Positions 7,864-15,117 of a stretch of DNA of 17,761 nt are shown one piece after another. Each line of letters opens with the position of its first letter. The first letter of the stretch is position 1. This stretch comes from Patescibacteria group bacterium. Its GTDB lineage: Bacteria > Patescibacteriota > Minisyncoccia > Moranbacterales > UBA1568. The translations under genes were made by a program, and so were the position numbers. The stretch covers positions 1 to 17,761 of the forward strand of contig JAUPWI010000043.1 in the NCBI GenBank assembly GCA_030916545.1. The letters are read 5' to 3'. The notes under the pieces were generated by a model. That model was not told the DNA's origin. It saw only the letters and a list, made by a program, of their open reading frames with translations, and did no database searches.

Positions 7864-7899
7864 AGAAAACGGGCTGCCCGAAAGATTCTCAGGCAGCCC
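7864..7899 (-). terminator. Rho-independent terminator after the recJ-distal small gene
   Basis: Read on the minus strand, GGGCTGCC (7899-7892) and GGCAGCCC (7878-7871) form a perfect 8-pair GC-rich stem around a 13-base loop. It is followed by GTTTTCTTTG. It begins three bases after the stop codon of the GTG-start gene at 7902, which supports that gene as the end of the transcription unit. Confidence 0.8.
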
Positions 7900-7901
7900 C
7901 A

Positions 7902-8288
7902 TCACGAAAAGATTCTGCGGTACAGGACCTGTGGATCGGGAAGACACAACTGGTCCTCCGGAACCCGATGGACTTTTCTCCACTTCAGTACCTTCCCGCT
8001 CCCGAACGCGCGCAGAAACGTCCGACTCGACAAACGGGCGAAAAGCAGCACAAGAGGATTATCTGAGAGCACCATGGTTCCGCATCGCTCCACGTTTTCC
8101 GTCGAAAGTTTCACGTGACGTTCCCGACGGGGAGCGATATCCCGCGGCGTCGAGGGCACCGACACCACATATCGCCTTTCCAGGGCAAAATATTCGATAT
8201 CCAGGATGACGCCCAGATCCCAGATGACCCGGATCTCCTCTCCCCTTTCAATGAACCGCACACATACCACCTGACCTCTGGCAAACAC
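7902..8288 (-). CDS. Small hypothetical protein downstream of recJ (GTG start)
   Basis: I do not recognise this 128-residue protein. The start is a GTG at 8288: AGGAGG at 8302-8297 sits 8 bases before it, inside the last codons of recJ, and the recJ stop is only 4 bases upstream. A longer reading in the same frame reaches back into recJ but has no such ribosome site. The protein is rich in short beta-like stretches (RGEEIRVIWDLGVILDIEYF, RRYVVSVPSTPRD, HVKLSTENVE) and ends with a basic segment (SGKVLKWRKVHRVPEDQ). It has no signal peptide or membrane segment and two internal cysteines. Codon choice leans toward AGA, AGG and GTG more than in recJ. A terminator directly after its stop supports its being a real gene, co-transcribed and translationally coupled with recJ. 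Any role in recombination or repair would be guilt by association only. Confidence 0.65.
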   Translation of the reverse strand: MFARGQVVCVRFIERGEEIRVIWDLGVILDIEYFALERRYVVSVPSTPRDIAPRRERHVKLSTENVERCGTMVLSDNPLVLLFARLSSRTFLRAFGSGKVLKWRKVHRVPEDQLCLPDPQVLYRRIFS

Positions 8289-8292
8289 GAAT

Positions 8293-9996
8293 CTATCCTC
8301 CTTTCGGACACACATCCACCAATTTGAGCTGAATGGACGACCGCCCATTCCACACATTCTCCTCCAAAGTGAAGGCGACATCAAGCCGGTCCCCTACGGA
8401 AATCATCGGAAATCGCTCACCCAATGAGAAACCGATGGCATCGAATGATTTCAGTCCATCCGGCGACTCCAAGGAAAATTTCAGATGTTTGTTCCCGCTG
8501 CCTACGAAGCGAACCTGCTTCACCAGCATATCGGCAAGGGAAAAAATCGGTTCGGCATTCCCCTCACCGAAAGGAGCGAAGCGGGCGATACCGGTTACCA
8601 GTTCGGGGACGATATCGGTCGGACGTATCTCCATATCTATCCACAGCTCCGGTTCGGTCATGACTTCACGAAGATCGTGTTCTACCAACGCGCTGAAGCG
8701 CTCGTAGAACGCATCCAGGTTCTCATTCTTAATCGTCATACCGGCTGCCTGGGCATGCCCGCCGAATTTCACCAGAAGATCCGCGCATTTCTCGATGGCT
8801 TCGATGATATTGAATTCAGGAATGCTCCGAAACGATCCCATACTTTCGGTGGCCCCGCGGAAAAGCACGCAAGTCGGCTTCCGATAGGCATGCGCGATAC
8901 GTCCGGCGATAAGTCCAACGATACCGAACGGATACGCTTCCCCTACCGCGAAGATGAACTTCTTGTCCTGATACTCCGCATCGACGAGAGCACTGACCTT
9001 TTCCGCCGTCTCGGTACTCAGTTTCCGACGGGCATTGTTGTGATTCTCAAGCTCAAGAGCAAGCTCGCCCGCTTTCTCCGTATCCGATTCCATGAGCAGG
9101 TCGTGCGCCAACATAGCATGAGCCATACGTGAGGCGGCGTTGATCCGTGGCGCGATCTGAAAGGCGATATCCCGGGCTGATGGTTTCTTGTCCGCATTGA
9201 AAGGCATTCTTCCCACCCGGAACATCTCTTGAAATCCGATTCTCCTTGTTCGGGAAAGAACGATCAGTCCATACGTCACCAACACACGATTTTCCCCCAC
9301 CAAAGGCATGACATCCGCTACCGTCCCGGTCGCGACGATATCGAGGAGCCACTTGACCTGATCTTCCTTTTCGGGAGCGAAACGACGAAACAGTGCCTGT
9401 GCGACCTTGAACGCTGTTCCTGCTCCGCAAAGGTCTCGAAACGGATACGTCTCACCAGTCAGCTTTGGATTGATGATCGCGTACGCGGATGGCAATACCT
9501 CGGGGACATGGTGATGATCGATGATGATGACATCGAGTCCGAGCATGTTCGCCTCTTCGATTTCCTCATGATTCATCATGCCGCAATCGAGTGTCATAAT
9601 GAGTCGGGCGCCTTCTTTAGTAAAAAAATCCAGCGCCCGGGTATTCAACCCGTGTCCCTCGGTATCCTTTCGGGGAATATACACGACCGCGCGACCGCCA
9701 AGCGCCTGTATCGTTTCCCGCATCACCGTCGCGGATGTCACGCCGTCGGCGTCATAATCACCGAAGATACCGATTACCTCACCCCGACTCAAAGAAATCC
9801 CGATGCGCTCCACGACGCGCTCCATCTGGGAAAACAAAAACGGATCGTGCAGATCACGATCATACTGAGGAGAAAGAAAGCGGACACGTTCGTCCTCCTC
9901 ACGATACCCCCGCTGATCCAAAAGTGACGCGACTATGGGATGCAGAGAACCCGGTAGCGTCTTCCGCTCCGGTATACGAAATTTCCATGTGGCCAT
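8293..9996 (-). CDS. recJ: Single-stranded-DNA-specific exonuclease RecJ
   Basis: RecJ degrades single-stranded DNA 5' to 3' in recombination and mismatch or excision repair. The 567 residues are full length. The DHH phosphoesterase core shows GIFGDYDADGVTSATVM (76-92), MTLDCGMMNHEE (134-145), IIIDHHHVPE (157-166), LCGAGTAFK (189-197) and DIVATGTVADVMPL (219-232), all metal-ligand motifs intact. PRINAASRM (283-291) and the DHHA1 region with GIVGLIAGRIA (358-368) and KFGGHAQAAGMTI (410-422) follow, and then the C-terminal OB domain. It starts 20 nt after the response regulator stop, with only a weak GAGAG near the start codon. It overlaps the ribosome-binding site of the small gene behind it. 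I see nothing unusual in the enzyme itself. Confidence 0.97.
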   Translation of the reverse strand: MATWKFRIPERKTLPGSLHPIVASLLDQRGYREEDERVRFLSPQYDRDLHDPFLFSQMERVVERIGISLSRGEVIGIFGDYDADGVTSATVMRETIQALGGRAVVYIPRKDTEGHGLNTRALDFFTKEGARLIMTLDCGMMNHEEIEEANMLGLDVIIIDHHHVPEVLPSAYAIINPKLTGETYPFRDLCGAGTAFKVAQALFRRFAPEKEDQVKWLLDIVATGTVADVMPLVGENRVLVTYGLIVLSRTRRIGFQEMFRVGRMPFNADKKPSARDIAFQIAPRINAASRMAHAMLAHDLLMESDTEKAGELALELENHNNARRKLSTETAEKVSALVDAEYQDKKFIFAVGEAYPFGIVGLIAGRIAHAYRKPTCVLFRGATESMGSFRSIPEFNIIEAIEKCADLLVKFGGHAQAAGMTIKNENLDAFYERFSALVEHDLREVMTEPELWIDMEIRPTDIVPELVTGIARFAPFGEGNAEPIFSLADMLVKQVRFVGSGNKHLKFSLESPDGLKSFDAIGFSLGERFPMISVGDRLDVAFTLEENVWNGRSSIQLKLVDVCPKGG

Positions 9997-10016
9997 ATTG
10001 CTCTCAAAAAATCCGA

Positions 10017-10580
10017 CTACTCCGCTGTCAGCTCGGCATCGAATTGCTGTTTATCCAGGTTTCTCAGGCGAAGTCGCAACACCCATTTCCCGCCATCCGG
10101 TGTCCTGAAATCCTCATCGATGCCCAGCTCCCGGGAAAGCCTCTCTGCATCCAAACTGTGTGGATCGATATTCACGCAGTATTCCTTATTCTCAAGAATG
10201 CTTTTGACCCGCTTCATCCCTTCGGTCGGTGTTACGATGCTCTGCACGATGAAATCTCTCACCCCGAGAGACTTCGCCCGCGCCTCATCTTCCTCGCGTC
10301 CGAGATGAGAAAGGAATACCACGGGAACGTCGGCCGTCGCCACATTCTTGCGGAGAGCCTCCACCAATTGAAAGCCATCCATGCGCGGCATAATGATACC
10401 GGATACGATGATATCAGGCACGATCTGATTCGCCATTTCCAATCCCTCCAAGCCATCACTCGCTTCACGGATATCGTAATGTTCCGCTCTGAACACATCC
10501 GCATAGAGACCCCGGATATCGGTATCATCGTCTATCAAGAGGATTTTCCGGACCTGATTGCTCATACGACTATATTTCAT
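10017..10580 (-). CDS. Orphan response regulator with a degenerate receiver domain
   Basis: This 187-residue protein has an N-terminal CheY-like receiver (about 11-130) and a short C-terminal region of 55-60 residues that I do not recognise and that shows no helix-turn-helix. The acidic pocket is present (LIDDDTD, D17-D19), as is the switch serine S91 (VVFLSHLG). However, the phospho-acceptor position reads VSGIIMPRMDG with G61 where aspartate is expected, and the conserved lysine-proline is Q113-S114. The protein therefore probably cannot be phosphorylated in the normal way. No sensor kinase is nearby. It starts at 10580; an in-frame ATG at 10565 is possible. The only AAGGAG lies about 24 bases upstream of the first ATG, too far for normal use. 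A promoter sits upstream and recJ follows by 20 nt, so the two appear co-transcribed. Confidence 0.87.
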   Translation of the reverse strand: MKYSRMSNQVRKILLIDDDTDIRGLYADVFRAEHYDIREASDGLEGLEMANQIVPDIIVSGIIMPRMDGFQLVEALRKNVATADVPVVFLSHLGREEDEARAKSLGVRDFIVQSIVTPTEGMKRVKSILENKEYCVNIDPHSLDAERLSRELGIDEDFRTPDGGKWVLRLRLRNLDKQQFDAELTAE

Positions 10581-10611
10581 GATATGAGAACGCTTCTGAA
10601 AATTCTCCTTC

Positions 10612-10641
10612 AGTATACCATGCGAAAGGAAGTCGCGACAA
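10612..10641 (-). promoter_or_regulatory. Predicted extended -10 promoter of the response regulator-recJ unit
   Basis: On the minus strand TTGTCG (10641-10636), an 18-base spacer and TGG plus TATACT (10617-10612) form a promoter. The -35 box overlaps the T-tract of the dnaJ terminator, so the two units are packed end to end. The transcript would begin near 10605. Confidence 0.5.
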
Positions 10642-10661
10642 AAAAATGGGGCGATGCCCCA
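10640..10661 (-). terminator. Rho-independent terminator of dnaJ
   Basis: Read on the minus strand, TGGGGC-ATC-GCCCCA (10661-10647) is a six-pair GC-rich hairpin with a three-base loop, followed by seven T (10646-10640). It begins about 30 bases after the dnaJ stop codon. Confidence 0.82.
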
Positions 10662-10690
10662 CTGTCTTGTCCCTCACGAATCAGGATCCG

Positions 10691-11770
10691 TTATTTCTCA
10701 CGGGCGAGCTTCGCCAGTTTTTCAATCAGCTGCTTCTCGTCGGAAGAGAGCTTTTTCGGTACCACAAGCTTTACGGTCACCAGATGGTCGCCTCGACCAT
10801 ACCGACCCAGATGCGGTATGCCTTTCCCACGGATCCGAAATACTTCCCCGCTTTGCGTCCCGGAAGGGATTTTCATGGTCACCCGGCCTTCGACCGTGGC
10901 CACGTCCAATTTGTCTCCCAGTACCGCCTGAGGATACTGCACCTCGACGAATGAAAGGATATCGTCCCCACGCCGCTTCCAGTCCTTATGAGGCTGGACA
11001 TGCACGACGATAAACAGATCACCTGCCTCTGACCCATGTTCCCCGGCCGCACCCCGTCCTTCCAGGGACAGCGCCTGACCGTCCTGCACACCTGCCGGAA
11101 TATCGATCTCGATCGTTTCCGGCTGCTGCGATCTCCCTGCCCCCTGGCACGCGGGACACGACTCAGCATACGTCTTCCCCTTCCCTTGACACGCATCACA
11201 TACGACTACCTGCGCCATGACTCCGAAAATGCTCTGTACCTGTTTCTGTATCCGGCCCCGACCATCACATCGCTTACAGGCAGCCTCTTTGGCGCCCGGC
11301 TTCCCTCCTGTTCCCTGACAATGGCCGCAGACAGCCAATTTGCGAAGCGAAATCGACTTCCGTGCACCGCGTACCATTTCTTCGAATGAAATCTCGACAT
11401 CCACCTGGATGTCCCGCCCCCGCTTGGAACGCCCGGACTGGCCACCACCGAATACACCGGAAAAGATATCCTCGAATCCTTCCCCGAAATCGAACTTTAT
11501 GTTCCCGTTTCCACCGTACTGACCAAAATCCCAGCCACCGGAAGATGCTCCGCCGCCACCCTGAAATGTCTGTCCGAACCGGTCATACTGCGCTCGCTTA
11601 TCCGGATCAGACAGCGTTCCATACGCCTCATTTATCTCCTTAAAAAGAGCCTCGTTCCCCCCGGACTTATCCGGATGATGCTGATGCGCCAGCTTCCGGA
11701 AAGCTTTCTTGATCTCATCCTGCGAGGCGCTTCTGGAAACACCTAAAATATCGTAATAATCTTTCGCCAT
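10691..11770 (-). CDS. dnaJ: Chaperone protein DnaJ (Hsp40)
   Basis: This is a co-chaperone that delivers unfolded clients to DnaK and stimulates its ATPase. The 359-residue protein is complete: a J domain (1-66) with HPD at 32-34, a glycine/phenylalanine-rich linker (about 67-115), a four-repeat zinc-binding domain with CGHCQGTG (148), CKRCDGRG (165), CDACQGKG (191) and CPACQGAG (205), and two C-terminal substrate-binding domains (about 215-340). It is a class A DnaJ. dnaK, grpE and hrcA are not adjacent in this window. The gene has its own CIRCE operator, promoter and terminator, so it is a single-gene heat-shock unit. The start at 11770 has only a short AGG nearby but fits the universal MAKDYYDILGV opening. 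Confidence 0.98.
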   Translation of the reverse strand: MAKDYYDILGVSRSASQDEIKKAFRKLAHQHHPDKSGGNEALFKEINEAYGTLSDPDKRAQYDRFGQTFQGGGGASSGGWDFGQYGGNGNIKFDFGEGFEDIFSGVFGGGQSGRSKRGRDIQVDVEISFEEMVRGARKSISLRKLAVCGHCQGTGGKPGAKEAACKRCDGRGRIQKQVQSIFGVMAQVVVCDACQGKGKTYAESCPACQGAGRSQQPETIEIDIPAGVQDGQALSLEGRGAAGEHGSEAGDLFIVVHVQPHKDWKRRGDDILSFVEVQYPQAVLGDKLDVATVEGRVTMKIPSGTQSGEVFRIRGKGIPHLGRYGRGDHLVTVKLVVPKKLSSDEKQLIEKLAKLAREK

Positions 11771-11805
11771 ATACCTGTGCCATTTTTCAAAAACCTGTAC
11801 AAGCC

Positions 11806-11834
11806 AGCATACCCGAAAAAAAGAAAACTAGCAA
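11806..11834 (-). promoter_or_regulatory. Predicted dnaJ promoter overlapping the CIRCE operator
   Basis: On the minus strand TTGCTA (11834-11829), a 17-base spacer and TATGCT (11811-11806), preceded by CGGG, resemble the GGTATACT-type promoters elsewhere in the window. The -35 box lies inside the downstream half of CIRCE, so repressor binding would block it. A second candidate, TTGACA (11875-11870) with N16 and TAGCAC, lies partly in the upstream gene's end and has a poorer -10. Confidence 0.4.
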
Positions 11835-11854
11835 TCCTTCCTTTTGAGTGCTAA
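11828..11854 (-). promoter_or_regulatory. CIRCE element (HrcA operator) upstream of dnaJ
   Basis: The consensus is TTAGCACTC-N9-GAGTGCTAA. On the minus strand the sequence reads TTAGCACTC, nine bases, then GATTGCTAG: one half-site is a perfect 9/9 match, the other 7/9, and the spacing is exactly nine. It lies 57 bases before the dnaJ start. In bacteria with this operator, HrcA represses chaperone genes until heat stress titrates GroEL. hrcA itself is not in the window. Confidence 0.85.
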
Positions 11855-11871
11855 GCAGTGCGGGTCGGATG

Positions 11872-12924
11872 TCAATCTTCAAGCTGTTCCTGCAATATCG
11901 TCCGTTCCGTACAGGAAATCCACCGGAAAGAACGAAGGATGGCGATGAATACCGTCGCCACAAAACTCCAAACCGAGAAAAAGAGCAAAGCGATCGGCCA
12001 CACGGTCAAAAAGAAAAGCATCGAAATAAAAAACGGCAGTGCCTGATCGGAAATTCGTTCGCGCACACGGCTTCCGTCAAGCAAAGAAGAGACCTTTGTT
12101 TGCAATACCTCCGAAAACACCTCGTCTGCCCGCTCATCACCTCGGACCGGTCTTCCGACCAATTCGCTCAACTGTTGCCGACCGACTACTAAAGCATTCT
12201 CTTCTGCGATCCCCCTAACCGATGCAAGAGCATCTCCGGAAAACTCAACATTGATTCCCTGGGCACGCAGGCGACCGACTTCATTGTTCAATTGTTCGAA
12301 TTGACTAACTTCATCGCCCGGAGCAAGAGAGGAAGTCTGATCGAGCGAAAGGATATACTCATCGACTGTCTTCTTTTCTTGGACCAATACGCCTAATTCC
12401 GGCTGGATATATCCGCCCCACTCGAGGATTTTTTCAATTGTTCCGTGACCGAGACGAAATCTCGGTTCAAGATCCTCCCATGAAAGAGACCGGATAGAAG
12501 CAAAATATCCGAGAGAAAGGGCTATTGAAAACGCGAAGACGCTCGTCTGCTTGGCTACGAGCAGCATGCGTACTGAAGAGAATTTCCGACGTTCTTTCCG
12601 TTCATGCTCCACCATCACGGCGGCGACATACAGGAGTCCGATGACGATTGCACCTCCAATATATATCCGCCAATCGGTCACCTGGAAAAAAACAGGGAGA
12701 GTAAAAACGAGGGAGCCAACCACCCTTACCCACTTCTCTTTCCAGATGATGAAACCCGCGAGCAACCACGCGAAAAGGCCCGAAGCATACAAGAATGCCG
12801 ACAACAGGCGATCTGTCTCCGGAAGCTGCACCGTCTCAAAAAAAAATTTCCAAAAAATCATCGAGAGGACGCAAAGAACCACAAAGTGTCCGATAAGCAG
12901 TTTTTTCCGAGGTGTCCATTGCAT
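11872..12924 (-). CDS. Multi-pass membrane protein of unknown function
   Basis: I do not recognise this 350-residue protein. It has about five N-terminal membrane segments (near 9-27, 41-61, 66-82, 86-104, 125-144), a soluble domain at roughly 145-295, and one long or two short membrane segments (297-333). Basic clusters (RKK at 6-8, WKEKWVR at 61-67, EHERKERRK at 106-114) point to the cytoplasm, which would place the central domain outside. That domain has a charged, possibly coiled-coil stretch (EVSQFEQLNNEVGRLRAQG, 205-223) followed by a helical region. The start at 12924 is preceded by AAGGGAAGAG and lies 11 nt after the mltG stop, so the two are probably translated together. This suggests an envelope or cell-wall role, by context only. 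Its 3' end runs up to the dnaJ regulatory region. Confidence 0.8.
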   Translation of the reverse strand: MQWTPRKKLLIGHFVVLCVLSMIFWKFFFETVQLPETDRLLSAFLYASGLFAWLLAGFIIWKEKWVRVVGSLVFTLPVFFQVTDWRIYIGGAIVIGLLYVAAVMVEHERKERRKFSSVRMLLVAKQTSVFAFSIALSLGYFASIRSLSWEDLEPRFRLGHGTIEKILEWGGYIQPELGVLVQEKKTVDEYILSLDQTSSLAPGDEVSQFEQLNNEVGRLRAQGINVEFSGDALASVRGIAEENALVVGRQQLSELVGRPVRGDERADEVFSEVLQTKVSSLLDGSRVRERISDQALPFFISMLFFLTVWPIALLFFSVWSFVATVFIAILRSFRWISCTERTILQEQLED

Positions 12925-12935
12925 ATACTCTTCCC

Positions 12936-13943
12936 TTACAGGCCATTTTCCGCTTTATTGCGCACATGTTCCTCAAAAGTGTTCGCGAACACCGTTTCGC
13001 CAGTCTTCGGATTACTCAAAAAATAATACGTATCATTCTGTACCGGACTCAAAGTCGCGGTAATCGCCGAGAGACCCGGATTCGCAATCGGGCCAGGTGG
13101 CAAACCCTTATGCATGTAGGTGTTGTAAGGAGAATCAGTCCGCGTCTCCTCGAAAGAGTGCTGAATCTTATTCAATCCCAAGACATACTTGACCGTCGCA
13201 TCGCTCTGAAGTGGCTGGCCAATAGCCAGGCGTCGCAAGAAAATACCAGCCACGAGCGAACGGTCACGATCGCTTCGCACCTCGGTCTCAACAATACTTG
13301 CGAGTATCAATGTTTCATAGGCGTATGAGAGTGTCTGGTCTGAAAAAAGTGGCCATGCCTTTTTCTTGAATGTCTCGAGCATGATGCGTACGATACTTTC
13401 GGCATCCGCCTGACGATCGAACCGATAAGTATCAGGAAAAAGAAAGCCTTCCAATCCATTATCCACCGGCACCGATTGTAAGAACGGAAACTCCGATCGC
13501 CACTCATCCGAAGGACGTTCGACCAACGACAAGAACATATCACCTGGCAAACCCGCCTCTGTCAGTCGATTCGCCATCTGAAGAGCAGTGAATCCTTCCG
13601 GAAAGGTCACTCGAATATCCTGAGAGAGAACCTGCCCCGTTGTGATACGAAGCGCGATTTCCCGTGATGGCAATGTAGGCGAAAGACGATACTCACCGGC
13701 GATCATCCCGCCTTCAAGCTTTTTCAAGCGCGCCAAAGCATACAGAAATCCGAAACGGTTCCGTACGATCCCAGCATCGTCCAGATTTGTCGCGACCACC
13801 AGCGCGTTTTCACCGGGTCTGATTGTGAATATCTGTTCAGCTACCGCTGTCCCAGACTGGCCGGACCAGAATTCGAGTAAACCTAACACAACGACACTCC
13901 CAATCGCCAACGCGAAGAAGAAGGAAAGCAGGAAAAGACGCAT
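12936..13943 (-). CDS. mltG: Endolytic transglycosylase MltG (YceG family)
   Basis: MltG cleaves nascent glycan strands at the membrane and is thought to set peptidoglycan strand length. The 335-residue protein has an N-terminal membrane anchor (about 4-24), a LysM-like domain (about 37-105), and the YceG catalytic domain. Motifs are LEGFLFPDTYRF (164-175), LASIVETEV (214-222) with the catalytic glutamate at E219, QSDATVKYVLG (246-256) and DSPYNTYMHKGLPPGPIANP (270-289). The last two are family signatures. Length and motifs are normal. It follows the PCMT-like gene by 54 nt and precedes the unknown membrane protein by 11 nt. There is only a distant GGAA before the start. Its presence implies a peptidoglycan wall. 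Confidence 0.96.
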   Translation of the reverse strand: MRLFLLSFFFALAIGSVVVLGLLEFWSGQSGTAVAEQIFTIRPGENALVVATNLDDAGIVRNRFGFLYALARLKKLEGGMIAGEYRLSPTLPSREIALRITTGQVLSQDIRVTFPEGFTALQMANRLTEAGLPGDMFLSLVERPSDEWRSEFPFLQSVPVDNGLEGFLFPDTYRFDRQADAESIVRIMLETFKKKAWPLFSDQTLSYAYETLILASIVETEVRSDRDRSLVAGIFLRRLAIGQPLQSDATVKYVLGLNKIQHSFEETRTDSPYNTYMHKGLPPGPIANPGLSAITATLSPVQNDTYYFLSNPKTGETVFANTFEEHVRNKAENGL

Positions 13944-13997
13944 ATGACAATGATTTCCGGGTAAAAAACAATGGTCTGAACAGGCTCGGTTCCCGTC

Positions 13998-14621
13998 TCA
14001 GAATGACTTCAAAATGAGCGGGACGAAAAAGAATCCGGGAAATTCTTCCTTATACAGGTCCTCTTCGCTTCGCTTCTCAAAATAACACAGGTGATTCCTG
14101 ATCGGGATCACCATCTTGCCTGCAATTACCAGTTGTTGCCGGAAGGACTCTGGAACGCTATCAACGGATGCCAGGACCAGGATACGGTCGAACGGGGTAT
14201 CGGCCGGATATCCCTCTTCGCCTTCACCCAAAAAGCACTCGACGCGTCCGCTCTTGATGAAATCGAACTTCTCGAGATTCCTCTGTCCCAAAAGGTAAAG
14301 TTCCTCGATCCTTTCAAAGGCAATGACTTTCCCTTGGTGACCGACCACGTATCCGAGCAATCCGGTCACCCAACCCGAGCCGCTGCCGACGACCAATATC
14401 CGATGTCCCTCCTTAACTTCAAGCAGCTCGAGCATGACGGCTACGAGACTCGGCTGCGGCCCCATCTGACCGTGCCCGATTGGCAATGGGATATCCGCAT
14501 CCGCTTCATCCTCAAATTCCTGTGGGAGAAATTCCGCACGGGAAACCGACTCGAAGGCGAGGACTAGTTCCTCCGAACGCAGGTAATTGTTCTGTTTCAA
14601 TGTCTCAACCAGGGGAACCAT
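13998..14621 (-). CDS. PCMT-like methyltransferase (divergent protein-L-isoaspartate O-methyltransferase family)
   Basis: This 207-residue protein has the layout of protein-L-isoaspartate O-methyltransferase, which repairs isomerised aspartates in aged proteins with S-adenosylmethionine. An N-terminal helix carrying SRAEFLPQEF (27-36) is followed by IPLPIGHGQ (44-52), QPSLVAVMLELL (56-67), motif I as ILVVGSGSGWVTGLL (75-89), ERIEELYLLGQRNL (103-116), FDRILVLASVDSVPESFRQQL (144-164) and GKMVIPI (168-174). Two positions are odd. The active-site GQTISQP of the family reads GQMGPQP, removing the conserved Thr and Ser. The acidic residue usually before G-x-G-x-G (LEIG) is a valine. It may therefore be a methyltransferase with a changed substrate, or an inactive relative. 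It starts 13 nt after the YjbQ stop, with no Shine-Dalgarno. Confidence 0.83.
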   Translation of the reverse strand: MVPLVETLKQNNYLRSEELVLAFESVSRAEFLPQEFEDEADADIPLPIGHGQMGPQPSLVAVMLELLEVKEGHRILVVGSGSGWVTGLLGYVVGHQGKVIAFERIEELYLLGQRNLEKFDFIKSGRVECFLGEGEEGYPADTPFDRILVLASVDSVPESFRQQLVIAGKMVIPIRNHLCYFEKRSEEDLYKEEFPGFFFVPLILKSF

Positions 14622-14634
14622 ATACGCAAGTCCA

Positions 14635-15075
14635 TTATATGCCGATCACCTGTATCAGGACATCGCGTTTACGTGAACCGTCAAACTCGACCGCGAAGAT
14701 ATTTTGCTGTTCCATGAGACGCATCTTCCCCTTTTCGACCGGAATCGTCTCGCTATTGCCAAGTAGAATCGCCTTACAATGGGAATGCCCGTTGCTCCGG
14801 CCATCCGACATACTATCACGCTTCAGCTCGAACAGATCATGCGTATACTGATCATCTACCGGCACGAGCCGATAAAAGATACGCATGAAATCCTGAAGGA
14901 GCATGGACTCGTTGTGATTGATAGCCACACCCATCGTGGTATGCGGCACATAGATCAACACCTGTCCTTCTCGTATCCCCGACCGGTCGATAATTTCCTG
15001 GACCTGGTCGGTGATGTCCATGAATTGGATCTGTGTCTTGCTCTCAAGATCGATCTGTTCTCGATGAATTTTCAT
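14635..15075 (-). CDS. YjbQ family protein (UPF0047, secondary thiamine-phosphate synthase-like)
   Basis: This is a 146-residue protein of the YjbQ/UPF0047 family. A weak thiamine-phosphate synthase activity has been reported for the E. coli member, but the true role is unsettled. Signatures are VPHTTMGVAINHNE (43-56) and RSNGHSHCKAILLGNSETIP (93-112), whose histidines form the likely metal site, and FDGSRKRDVLIQVIGI at the C-terminus. The protein is full length for the family. No thiamine biosynthesis genes are nearby, so the context gives no support for that role. It follows trxA by 42 nt and precedes the PCMT-like gene by 13 nt. No Shine-Dalgarno is visible before the start at 15075. Confidence 0.92.
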   Translation of the reverse strand: MKIHREQIDLESKTQIQFMDITDQVQEIIDRSGIREGQVLIYVPHTTMGVAINHNESMLLQDFMRIFYRLVPVDDQYTHDLFELKRDSMSDGRSNGHSHCKAILLGNSETIPVEKGKMRLMEQQNIFAVEFDGSRKRDVLIQVIGI

Positions 15076-15117
15076 ATTGATGTTTCATTTTTGTGAGACG
15101 GGCGCTCCGGGTGACAC

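Noticed and set aside
7870..7918. Near-repeat of GAAAGATTCT and GAAAAGATTCT around the terminator
   Set aside because: It is two short copies only, one inside the hairpin loop; chance similarity is likely.
10017..10580. The response regulator as a pseudogene
   Set aside because: The frame is complete, the fold motifs are preserved and it has a promoter and a downstream partner; only specific active-site residues differ.
9735..10931. Plus-strand open frame of 398 codons crossing recJ, the response regulator and the dnaJ end
   Set aside because: It spans three well-supported genes and two regulatory junctions on the opposite strand, with no motif or ribosome site of its own.
13944..13997. Possible terminator or promoter between the PCMT-like gene and mltG (a T-run on the minus strand)
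   Set aside because: The potential stem before the T-run is short and interrupted, and no -35/-10 pair fits well.
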